From the NCBI GenBank assembly GCA_945874115.1, contig CAMCFD010000027.1, positions 1 through 18,005 of the forward strand: DNA of 18,005 nt, in the 5' to 3' direction. Positions 8,201 to 14,147 of this stretch are shown one piece after another; the stretch's first letter is position 1; each line of letters starts with the position of its first letter. This DNA is from Rickettsia typhi. Lineage in GTDB: Bacteria; Pseudomonadota; Alphaproteobacteria; Rickettsiales; UBA1997. The position numbers and the translations under genes were made by a program. The notes under the pieces were generated by a model. The model saw nothing but the letters and a program-made list of their open reading frames with translations. It was not told where the DNA came from and made no database searches.

Positions 8201-8367
8201 GTTTCTTTCACTGGAGAAACCTCGTCATCTTCAGCGCTAGCAATATCGCGCATTTCAACCGATTTCTCGAACACTTTGTTTTCTTGCCAAAACTTTAAAA
8301 TATCGCGCTCTAACGCCGCAAAATCAAGGTTTTGATTGGGTTGTGGATAGTAAGATTTTTTCACCAT
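5233..8367 (-). CDS. ileS: Isoleucyl-tRNA synthetase (type 2) with inserted GNAT domain and short C-terminus
   Basis: It charges tRNA-Ile with isoleucine in the cytoplasm. Class I signatures are present: the HIGH box as PHYGH (88-92) and the KMSKS box as KLSKR (859-863). The N-terminal wording ([34 protein letters not shown]) is that of the eukaryote-like IleS2 branch, which is often mupirocin-resistant. The CP1 editing region spans roughly 200-470. The catalytic domain resumes at [20 protein letters not shown] (680 on) with SRNRFWG. The helical anticodon-binding domain runs from about 930 to the end. Three oddities: (1) residues 484-679 are a GNAT acetyltransferase absent from ordinary IleRS; (2) about 28 extra residues (43-71) precede the HIGH box; (3) the protein ends at [16 protein letters not shown], without the roughly 200-residue C-terminal extension usual in this branch. 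Without the insert it would be only about 848 residues. The ATG is the first after an in-frame TAA and has no Shine-Dalgarno motif. Confidence 0.97.
   Translation of the reverse strand: [1044 protein letters not shown]
6331..6918 (-). other. GNAT (RimJ/RimL-like) acetyltransferase domain inserted in IleRS
   Basis: These are residues 484-679 of the ileS product. Ordinary IleS2 reads through a segment like RMVELN...INWIP; here RMVELN ends at 483 and INWIP starts at 680. Between them is a full GNAT fold: an opening strand IETARIRG (498 on), NFYYYAPHQ and EEQAFENI in the early helices, central strands [20 protein letters not shown], the acetyl-CoA loop WGKGFAS (602-608), and the typical closing [20 protein letters not shown] (634 on). 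The frame is intact and no stop interrupts it, so it is likely translated as part of the synthetase. The short similar edges ELN and ELK could be a trace of the insertion event. The substrate is unknown. GNATs that acetylate aminoacyl-nucleotides or aminoacyl-tRNA exist (MccE and RimL; ItaT on Ile-tRNA), which makes the location suggestive. Confidence 0.9.
8155..8241 (-). repeat. Small in-frame insert with hairpins before the IleRS HIGH box
   Basis: It codes for about residues 43-71, including [15 protein letters not shown], a stretch not expected in IleRS at this point. The DNA contains two small inverted repeats: TTGTCG/CGACAA (8162-8176) and GTTTCT/AGAAAC (8201-8220). It also ends in a CAATGACGAG-like string (minus strand) that is close to the repeat at 17938-17946. 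This recalls the palindromic elements that insert in frame in Rickettsia genes; identity with that family cannot be shown here. Confidence 0.45.
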
Positions 8368-8395
8368 TTTTTGTTTTTATTACTTTCGGCAATAT

Positions 8396-8471
8396 TTGTA
8401 GGGGCGACCCTTGTGTTTGCCCGCCTATTCTTTGTGTGAAGGGCGGGCAACCACAAGTTTTGCCACTACAA
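8396..8471. repeat. 76-bp GC-rich palindrome between ileS and bfr
   Basis: The left arm (8396-8425, starting TTGTAGGGGC and ending TTGCCCGCC) and right arm (8441-8471, starting GGGCGGGCAA and ending CTACAA) are inverted copies with a few mismatches around a 15-base loop. It is far richer in G+C than the flanks, which suggests an inserted repeat element. It sits in the divergent promoter region, immediately upstream of the ileS leader. Confidence 0.85.
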
Positions 8472-8494
8472 TCAATAACGCCAAATTAAATATC

Positions 8495-8523
8495 TTGAAA
8501 TTAATATCAATAAACGCTACAAT
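8495..8523 (+). promoter_or_regulatory. Promoter of bfr
   Basis: TTGAAA (8495-8500), 17-bp spacer, TACAAT (8518-8523). It matches 5 of 6 bases in each box with optimal spacing and gives a leader of about 40 bases. No Fur-box-like palindrome is evident. Confidence 0.65.
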
Positions 8524-8570
8524 TAAGCCATTATTATAAACAAAATAACTTAAAATAAAAGAAAAATATT

Positions 8571-9029
8571 ATGAAAAATGAGCTGATTAAACATTTAAAC
8601 GTGATTTTGCGCAACGAACTTGTCGCAATCAACCAATATTTTTTACACGCGAAAATTCTTGAAGATAAAGGATTCATGAAGCTTGCGGCCATTGCTAAAG
8701 CTGAATCAATTGACGAAATGCGCCACGCCGACACTATTATTGCGCGAATTTTATTCTTGAAAGGCGTTCCGAAAATGACTGAATATGGCAATTTGCGCAT
8801 TGGTGAAAATGTTGAAGAAATTCTCAAAAATGATTTACAGCTTGAAATTGACGCAATTTCTGATTTAAGAAATGCGATTGAGGCTGCAAATAAAGCTTCT
8901 GACAGCACTTCAAAAACTATGCTCGAAACAATTTTGGCAAGTGAAGAAAATCATTTTGATTTCTTAGAAACTCAACTTGATCTTATTAAAACTCTCGGTT
9001 TACAAAATTATCTGACGACGCAGGTTTAA
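8571..9029 (+). CDS. bfr: Bacterioferritin
   Basis: This 152-residue product stores iron as a ferric mineral in a 24-subunit cytoplasmic shell. The sequence follows the family from end to end: NELVAINQYFLHA at the start, ESIDEMRHAD, RILFLKG, and the closing LETQLDLIKTLGLQNYL. All expected ferroxidase ligands are present: E16, E49, H52, E92, E125 and H128. M50, the usual axial haem ligand between paired subunits, is also kept, so this is a haem-binding bacterioferritin rather than a plain ferritin. Length is normal (about 155-160). It is divergent from ileS, with its own promoter, and is followed 46 bp later by hom. Co-transcription with hom and pntAA is possible. No Shine-Dalgarno motif; the leader is A-rich. 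Confidence 0.97.
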   Translation: MKNELIKHLNVILRNELVAINQYFLHAKILEDKGFMKLAAIAKAESIDEMRHADTIIARILFLKGVPKMTEYGNLRIGENVEEILKNDLQLEIDAISDLRNAIEAANKASDSTSKTMLETILASEENHFDFLETQLDLIKTLGLQNYLTTQV

Positions 9030-9075
9030 ATTAAATCAGTGCGAAATAAGTTTATTAAATTATAAGTTAGATAAA

Positions 9076-10344
9076 ATGAAAAAGTTAAGAATTGGCCTTG
9101 TTGGGCTTGGAGTTGTAGGAAAATCAGTTTATGAAATTCTAGTAAATCAAAAAGAAATAATCGGCGCAAAAAGCGCTAATAAACTTGAGTTAGTCGCGGT
9201 TTGTGCTCGTTCGAAAAAAGATTTCGTTGATGAAACAAAAGTAAAATATGTCACGAACCCTCTTGATTTGGCTCTCGACAAAGAAATCGATATAATTGTC
9301 GAAGTCGCGGGAGACGCGCCAAATATACGTGAAATGTGGGTTGCGGCTTTGAAAAATGGCAAAAAAATTGTGACTGCGAATAAGGCTTTATTTGCGACCA
9401 AAGGTTTAGAAATGACGAAATTGGCTGAAGAAAATGGCGGATATATCGCGTTTGAGGCGTCGGTTGCTGGTGCGATTCCGATCATAAAATTATTCAAAGA
9501 AGGTTTTGCAGCCAATAAAATCAATGCTTTCTACGGAATTTTAAACGGTACTTCAAATTACATTTTGACAAAAATGAAAGATGAGAATATCGATTTTTCT
9601 GTCGCGTTAAAACAGGCTCAAGACGCGGGATATGCTGAAGCTGACCCAGCTTTTGACATTGAAGGAACCGATGTTGCTCACAAATTAACAATTTTGGCGG
9701 CCATCGCCGAATCAGCAAAGCCGGCTTTCAGTGAGACTTATGTTGAAGGAATTACGCAAATTAATATTGATGACATAAAATTCGCTGACGAATTTGGTTA
9801 TAAAATTAAACTTTTGGCGATTTATAAAAATGGCGAAAAAGCTTCGCAACAAACGGTTTATCCGGCTTTGGTTGAGAAAAGCGAAAAAATTGCGTCGGTT
9901 GATGATTCTTTCAACGCGATTTTTACGCAAGGCTCAAATTTTGGCGACAGTTTTATTGTTGGCCGCGGAGCAGGTGGCTTTCAGACGGCTTCCTCAGTGG
10001 TTTCAGATTTAATTGACATCGCGAATGACCGCCATTCTTTCGAATTTGGTGTCAAATCTGATGGCTTAAAATCGGTCAATATTTCTAAAATTGAAGACAG
10101 AATCGGTCAATATTTTATCAGATTTTCTTTCGATAAAAATGCTGACAAAGAAAATATTTTAGATAAAAATTTTCTTGAAAAAATTAAGGTCGAAAAATCT
10201 TATTTTTACGAAAAAGAAGAAGTTGTTTTTTGTGGCGTTATATCAGGTCAAATCATAGAAAAAGATTTGAAAAATTTACTAAATAATCTTGATAAAAATT
10301 CTATAAAAGATTTGAATTTTATTAGAGTTGAGAAAATTTGCTAA
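9076..10344 (+). CDS. hom: Homoserine dehydrogenase
   Basis: It reduces aspartate semialdehyde to homoserine with NAD(P)H, the branch point to threonine and methionine. At 422 residues it has the normal length of the monofunctional enzyme. Visible parts: an N-terminal nucleotide-binding loop GLGVVG (10-15); TANKAL (100-105); FEASVAGAIPII (126-137); NGTSNYILT (157-165); AGYAEADP with DIEGTDVAHK (184-203), which holds the catalytic acidic and lysine residues; and a C-terminal ACT-type region from about 350, probably for threonine feedback. pntAA starts 15 bp after the stop, so the two are probably co-transcribed. No other Thr/Met gene is nearby. Its presence suggests more amino acid synthesis than in classical Rickettsia. 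Confidence 0.96.
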   Translation: MKKLRIGLVGLGVVGKSVYEILVNQKEIIGAKSANKLELVAVCARSKKDFVDETKVKYVTNPLDLALDKEIDIIVEVAGDAPNIREMWVAALKNGKKIVTANKALFATKGLEMTKLAEENGGYIAFEASVAGAIPIIKLFKEGFAANKINAFYGILNGTSNYILTKMKDENIDFSVALKQAQDAGYAEADPAFDIEGTDVAHKLTILAAIAESAKPAFSETYVEGITQINIDDIKFADEFGYKIKLLAIYKNGEKASQQTVYPALVEKSEKIASVDDSFNAIFTQGSNFGDSFIVGRGAGGFQTASSVVSDLIDIANDRHSFEFGVKSDGLKSVNISKIEDRIGQYFIRFSFDKNADKENILDKNFLEKIKVEKSYFYEKEEVVFCGVISGQIIEKDLKNLLNNLDKNSIKDLNFIRVEKIC

Positions 10345-10359
10345 TTATAAAAATAGAAT

Positions 10360-11451
10360 ATGAAAATTTTAATTTTAAAAGAAAATAATCCAAGTGAGAA
10401 TCGTGTAGCTCTTACTCCTGATTTAGTTTCGAAGTATCAAAAATATGGTTTTGAAATTATTGTTGAGAAAAATGCTGGTGAAAAATCGAATATTTCAGAT
10501 TCTGATTTTGAAAAAGTTGGCGCAAAAATTACCTCAGATATTTCACAAATTTTAGCAGAAATTGACATAATAATTTCGGTTCAAAGAATTGATGTCGACC
10601 TTAGCAAGACAAAGAAAGGCGCGATTTTTGTGGCGATGTTAAATCCTCATTTTCAAAAAGAAAAACTGGCGCAATTAATTGACGCTGGTGTTTCTCCTTT
10701 TGCGCTTGAAATGGTGCCAAGAATTACGCGCGCTCAATCGATGGACGTTCTTTCGTCACAAAGCAATTTGGCCGGATATGTTGGCGTTCTAAGTGCGGTT
10801 TCACAAATGCAAAAATGTGTGCCAATGATGATGACTGCGGCGGGCACTGTTGCTGCGGCGAAGTTTATGGTTCTTGGCGCCGGAGTTGCTGGTTTGCAAG
10901 CGATTGCAACCGCGAAAAGACTTGGTGCGATTGTTTGCGCGTTTGATGTTAGGGCGGCTGCGAAAGAGCAAGTTCAGAGTTTGGGCGCGAAATTTATTGA
11001 AGTTGAGTCGACCAATAAAGACACAGAAACAAAAGGCGGATACGCTAAAGAAATGGATGAAGAATATAAAAAACGCCAAGAAAAATTAATTCTTGAAACG
11101 ATTTCTAAGCAAGATGTCGTCATTTCGACCGCGTTAATTCCGGGTAAGAAAGCGCCAATTTTGATAAGTGCAGAAATGGTGAAAAATATGAAAGCCGGCT
11201 CGGTGATTGTTGATTTGGCGGCGGTTAATGGCGGAAATTGCGAACTTACTGAAGTTGGAAAAATTAAAGAAATTAACGGTGTTAAAATTATCGGTTATGA
11301 AAATTTCCCAAGTTTAGTTTCAACTGATGCTAGCAAGCTTTATGCGCGCAACATTTTTAACTTTGTTGAGTTGTTGATTGACAAAGAAACTAAACAAATC
11401 AAAATTAATCTTGAAGATGAGATTTTGAAATCGAGCTTGATTACGAAATAA
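10360..11451 (+). CDS. pntAA: NAD(P) transhydrogenase alpha subunit, part 1 (PntAA)
   Basis: This is the NAD(H)-binding domain I of the proton-translocating transhydrogenase, which uses the proton gradient to make NADPH. The 363 residues hold an N-terminal ILKENNPSENRVALTP, the RITRAQSMDVLSSQSNLAGY region (121-140), a Rossmann loop GAGVAG (173-178), the mobile loop GGYAKEMDEEY (226-236) and the closing SLVSTDASKLYARNIFNF. It ends where the three-gene type (as in Rhodospirillum) ends, without the membrane helices fused in E. coli PntA. Alanine dehydrogenase is a distant relative but lacks this mobile loop. The partner genes pntAB and pntB are not downstream, where 424 bp of non-coding DNA and ftsZ follow. 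They must be elsewhere, or the subunit is orphaned. The start has no Shine-Dalgarno motif. Confidence 0.93.
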   Translation: MKILILKENNPSENRVALTPDLVSKYQKYGFEIIVEKNAGEKSNISDSDFEKVGAKITSDISQILAEIDIIISVQRIDVDLSKTKKGAIFVAMLNPHFQKEKLAQLIDAGVSPFALEMVPRITRAQSMDVLSSQSNLAGYVGVLSAVSQMQKCVPMMMTAAGTVAAAKFMVLGAGVAGLQAIATAKRLGAIVCAFDVRAAAKEQVQSLGAKFIEVESTNKDTETKGGYAKEMDEEYKKRQEKLILETISKQDVVISTALIPGKKAPILISAEMVKNMKAGSVIVDLAAVNGGNCELTEVGKIKEINGVKIIGYENFPSLVSTDASKLYARNIFNFVELLIDKETKQIKINLEDEILKSSLITK

Positions 11452-11577
11452 ATTTTTGTTTTTATAATTGTAGCAATTGCGTTAAATCTACGAAACTCAG
11501 CTGCTCATTATAATTAGCTTTTTGGATAAAATCATGAAGAATAAATAGTGGACGCCATTCCCGCTAATAACTATCCA

Positions 11578-11660
11578 TTTATGCTTTACAATTTCGCCCT
11601 AAAATCTCAAATTAAAAATCACTCACGTCGCCTTATATGATTAATTTTTATCATTAAAGA
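11578..11660. repeat. Intergenic palindromic repeat, copy 2 (degenerate)
   Basis: It starts TTTATGCTTTACAATTTCG, then CTAAAATCTCAAATTAAAAA, clearly the same element as at 4628 and 16404. The right arm is poorly preserved. Similarity to copy 3 appears to continue past it (TTATTTTGC then CTAA, around 11662-11680). The rest of the 424-bp gap 11452-11875 is AT-rich; I see only this repeat and the ftsZ promoter in it, with no tRNA, ORF or clear pntAA terminator. Confidence 0.65.
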
Positions 11661-11791
11661 GTTATTTTGCTAAAAACCTAATTATTAATGGAAAAGGGTA
11701 TTGATGTAATATTTGCAATAAAATCAAGCAACGCTAAATCACGCAAGGACAATTTCACTGACATAAAAAATTGATAATTTTAATTTTTTAA

Positions 11792-11820
11792 TTGACAATC
11801 ACGAAAAAACTAGTTTTACT
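11792..11820 (+). promoter_or_regulatory. Promoter of ftsZ-thiE
   Basis: TTGACA (11792-11797, perfect), 17-bp spacer, TTTACT (11815-11820, 4 of 6). It gives a leader of about 50 bases before the ftsZ ATG. The perfect -35 stands out from the surrounding AT-rich DNA. Confidence 0.55.
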
Positions 11821-11875
11821 TAAGAACTAATTATTCACACATTTTTATTTATTTAATTTTTCATAAACATAAAAT

Positions 11876-13528
11876 ATGGCACTAAACATTGAAATTCCAC
11901 AACCAAAAACATTGAAGCCAAAAATTACAATTTTCGGAGTTGGTGGCGCCGGCGGAAATGCGATTAACAACATGATTCGCTCAAAGCTTGAAGGCGTTGA
12001 GTTTGTTGCTGCAAACACTGATGCGCAAGCGCTCGAACTTTCTCTTGCTGAGAATAAAATTCAACTTGGTGTTGAAATTACAAAAGGTCTTGGAGCAGGC
12101 TCTTTTCCTGATCGCGGACGCGCTGCTGCTGAAGAAAATATCGAAGAAATTGAAGGATTTCTTGAAGGAAACCACATGATTTTCATCGCCGCCGGAATGG
12201 GTGGTGGAACAGGAACTGGTGCGGCTCCGGTGATTTCGAAGCTTGCGAGAGAACGTGATATTTTAACTGTTGGTGTTGTTACAAAGCCATTCCATTTCGA
12301 AGGAAAATATCGCATGGAAACCGCGCAAAAAGGCATTGAAGACCTAAAAAAACATGTTGATACTTTAATCGTAATTCCAAATCAAAATCTTTTTAGAATT
12401 GCAAACGAGCGCACAACATTTGAGTCTGCTTTTAAAATGGCTGACGATGTTTTATATGCTGGCGTGCGAGGAATTACTGATTTGATCACGATGCCGGGCC
12501 TTGTCAATCTTGACTTTGCAGACATCAGAACCGTGATGACAAAAATGGGTAAAGCAATGATGGGAACGGGAGAATCTGAAGGCGAAAATCGTGCGGTTGA
12601 AGCTTGCGAAGCGGCGATTGCGAATCCTCTTCTTGACGATGTTTCAATTCGTGGCGCGCGCGGAGTTTTAGTTAATATGACTGGCGGCCCCGACATGACT
12701 CTCTTCGAAGCAGATTTAGCTGTGAACACAATCAAGCGCGAAGTTGATGATAATGCGAATATTATTTTCGGTTCGGCTTTTGATGAAAATATGAAAGGCA
12801 AAATCAGAATTTCAGTTGTTGCAACTGGAATTGACGAAGAAGAATTTAAGCAAGATATTTTAAGAACTGCTACAGCCCCCGAGCCTAGCAAATTCAGGTC
12901 TAATGTTGAACAATCAAAAAAAACAACCAAAGATAATTCTGAGAGAAAAACTTTTTTTGATCCCGGAGTTTCACAGTCAATGCAAGAAGACGAAATCGAA
13001 GAAATAAATTCATCTGATTTTAAGGCGAAAAAAACTTACTTGAAAGAAGAAAATGTTAATTATGGAAAAGCTGATAATTCTTCGAAAGACAAGCAGGGTA
13101 AGGATTCTGCGTTTTCACAAATTAGTTTTTTTGGCGAGCAAGAAAAAGACGAAGATGAATTTGACGATATAGAAAAAGAAGATCAGGAAGAAAAAGAGCA
13201 AAGAAAAACTCCTGTAAAAAAGGCGCGAAAAGTTGAAGCTCCGAAAGAAAATAATTCGGGATTCAGCTTGTTTAGCTTTATGTCGAGCTCGAAATCTAAA
13301 GGCGAAGAAAAGCGAGAAGTTTCAAATGAAGATGAAGATGAATTTTCAATTGAAATAAAAAAGCCAGAAAGAAAAGCTAAAGCTGATCTTGGCGAGCAAG
13401 AATTGGTGCGCAAAAAACAAGAATTTTTTGGATCAACAATTCTTGACGAAGAAAAAGAAAATAAAGATTCAAATTTAGACGATGACATTTTAAATGTTCC
13501 GGCATTTTTCAGAAAAAAAAGAAAATAA
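11876..13528 (+). CDS. ftsZ: Cell division protein FtsZ
   Basis: This tubulin-like GTPase polymerises into the division ring at midcell. The globular core spans about 1-320: GVGGAGGNAINNM (21-33), the tubulin signature GMGGGTGTG (107-115) and the T7 synergy loop NLDFADI (211-217) for GTP hydrolysis are all intact. A highly charged, Lys/Glu-rich linker of about 215 residues follows, longer than in most bacteria. The protein closes with the conserved tail DILNVPAFFRKKRK (537-550), which binds FtsA and other division proteins and has the alphaproteobacterial form. At 550 residues it is large because of the linker. No ftsA or ftsQ lies upstream, so the usual dcw cluster is broken. thiE begins directly after the stop codon. 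No Shine-Dalgarno motif. Confidence 0.98.
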   Translation: MALNIEIPQPKTLKPKITIFGVGGAGGNAINNMIRSKLEGVEFVAANTDAQALELSLAENKIQLGVEITKGLGAGSFPDRGRAAAEENIEEIEGFLEGNHMIFIAAGMGGGTGTGAAPVISKLARERDILTVGVVTKPFHFEGKYRMETAQKGIEDLKKHVDTLIVIPNQNLFRIANERTTFESAFKMADDVLYAGVRGITDLITMPGLVNLDFADIRTVMTKMGKAMMGTGESEGENRAVEACEAAIANPLLDDVSIRGARGVLVNMTGGPDMTLFEADLAVNTIKREVDDNANIIFGSAFDENMKGKIRISVVATGIDEEEFKQDILRTATAPEPSKFRSNVEQSKKTTKDNSERKTFFDPGVSQSMQEDEIEEINSSDFKAKKTYLKEENVNYGKADNSSKDKQGKDSAFSQISFFGEQEKDEDEFDDIEKEDQEEKEQRKTPVKKARKVEAPKENNSGFSLFSFMSSSKSKGEEKREVSNEDEDEFSIEIKKPERKAKADLGEQELVRKKQEFFGSTILDEEKENKDSNLDDDILNVPAFFRKKRK

Positions 13529-14143
13529 ATGGCGAAAATATATTTAATAAGTCCTGAGAAATTTGAACTAAAAGATTTTTCAATTCAATTGTCGCAAGCT
13601 TTGAAAACCGGACTTGTTCCGGTTTTCCAACTTCGTCTTAAAGGTTATGAAGATTCTGAAGTTCTAAAAATTTCCAAAGAATTGCAAAAAATTTGCTTTG
13701 ACAATAATTGTTTATTTATACTTAACGATTATTATAAAATTGCGCTAGAAATTGGCGCAAGCGGCGTTCATGTTGGGCAAGAAGATTCTAGCATTTCACA
13801 AATCAGAAAAATTTCTGATCCAAATTTCATAATTGGCGCAAGCTGTTATGACTCGCGCGATTCGGCGCTTCAAGCCACGCAAGACGGTGCAAATTACATT
13901 TCATTTGGAACATTTTTCGAAAGCAAAACAAAAAACTCAAAAGGTAAGCCAACGACCGAAATTTTAAAATGGGCAAATGAAATGTTAGATTTGCCAATCA
14001 CCGCAATTGGCGGAATTAACAACGAGAATTGCAAAGAATTAATTAGTGCTGGCGCAGATTTAATCGCTGTTGTTTCTTATGTTTGGCAAAATGAAAATGG
14101 CGTTGAATTCGCACTAAAAAAACTTGCGGACGCTTGCAAATAG
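13529..14143 (+). CDS. thiE: Thiamine-phosphate synthase
   Basis: It joins the pyrimidine and thiazole phosphates into thiamine monophosphate (TIM-barrel fold). The 204 residues carry the family motifs in order: QLRLK (34-38), ND (66-67), GVHVGQED (79-86), GASC (103-106), ISFGTFFESKTK (124-135, the phosphate and thiazole site) and AIGGIN (159-164). Length is normal for ThiE. The related TenI cyclic isomerase is the main alternative; the conserved ND and GQED favour ThiE. Its ATG follows the ftsZ stop codon with no gap, so translation is probably coupled. No other thiamine gene is in the window. The 3' end faces rsh with a 4-base gap. Confidence 0.9.
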   Translation: MAKIYLISPEKFELKDFSIQLSQALKTGLVPVFQLRLKGYEDSEVLKISKELQKICFDNNCLFILNDYYKIALEIGASGVHVGQEDSSISQIRKISDPNFIIGASCYDSRDSALQATQDGANYISFGTFFESKTKNSKGKPTTEILKWANEMLDLPITAIGGINNENCKELISAGADLIAVVSYVWQNENGVEFALKKLADACK

Positions 14144-14147
14144 CCCG

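Noticed and set aside
8534..8908. 124-residue minus-strand ORF over bfr
   Set aside because: Antisense to bfr, whose ligand residues and length are all normal.
12382..12930. 182-residue minus-strand ORF inside ftsZ
   Set aside because: Shadow of the ftsZ coding frame; no family resemblance, and ftsZ motifs cover the region.
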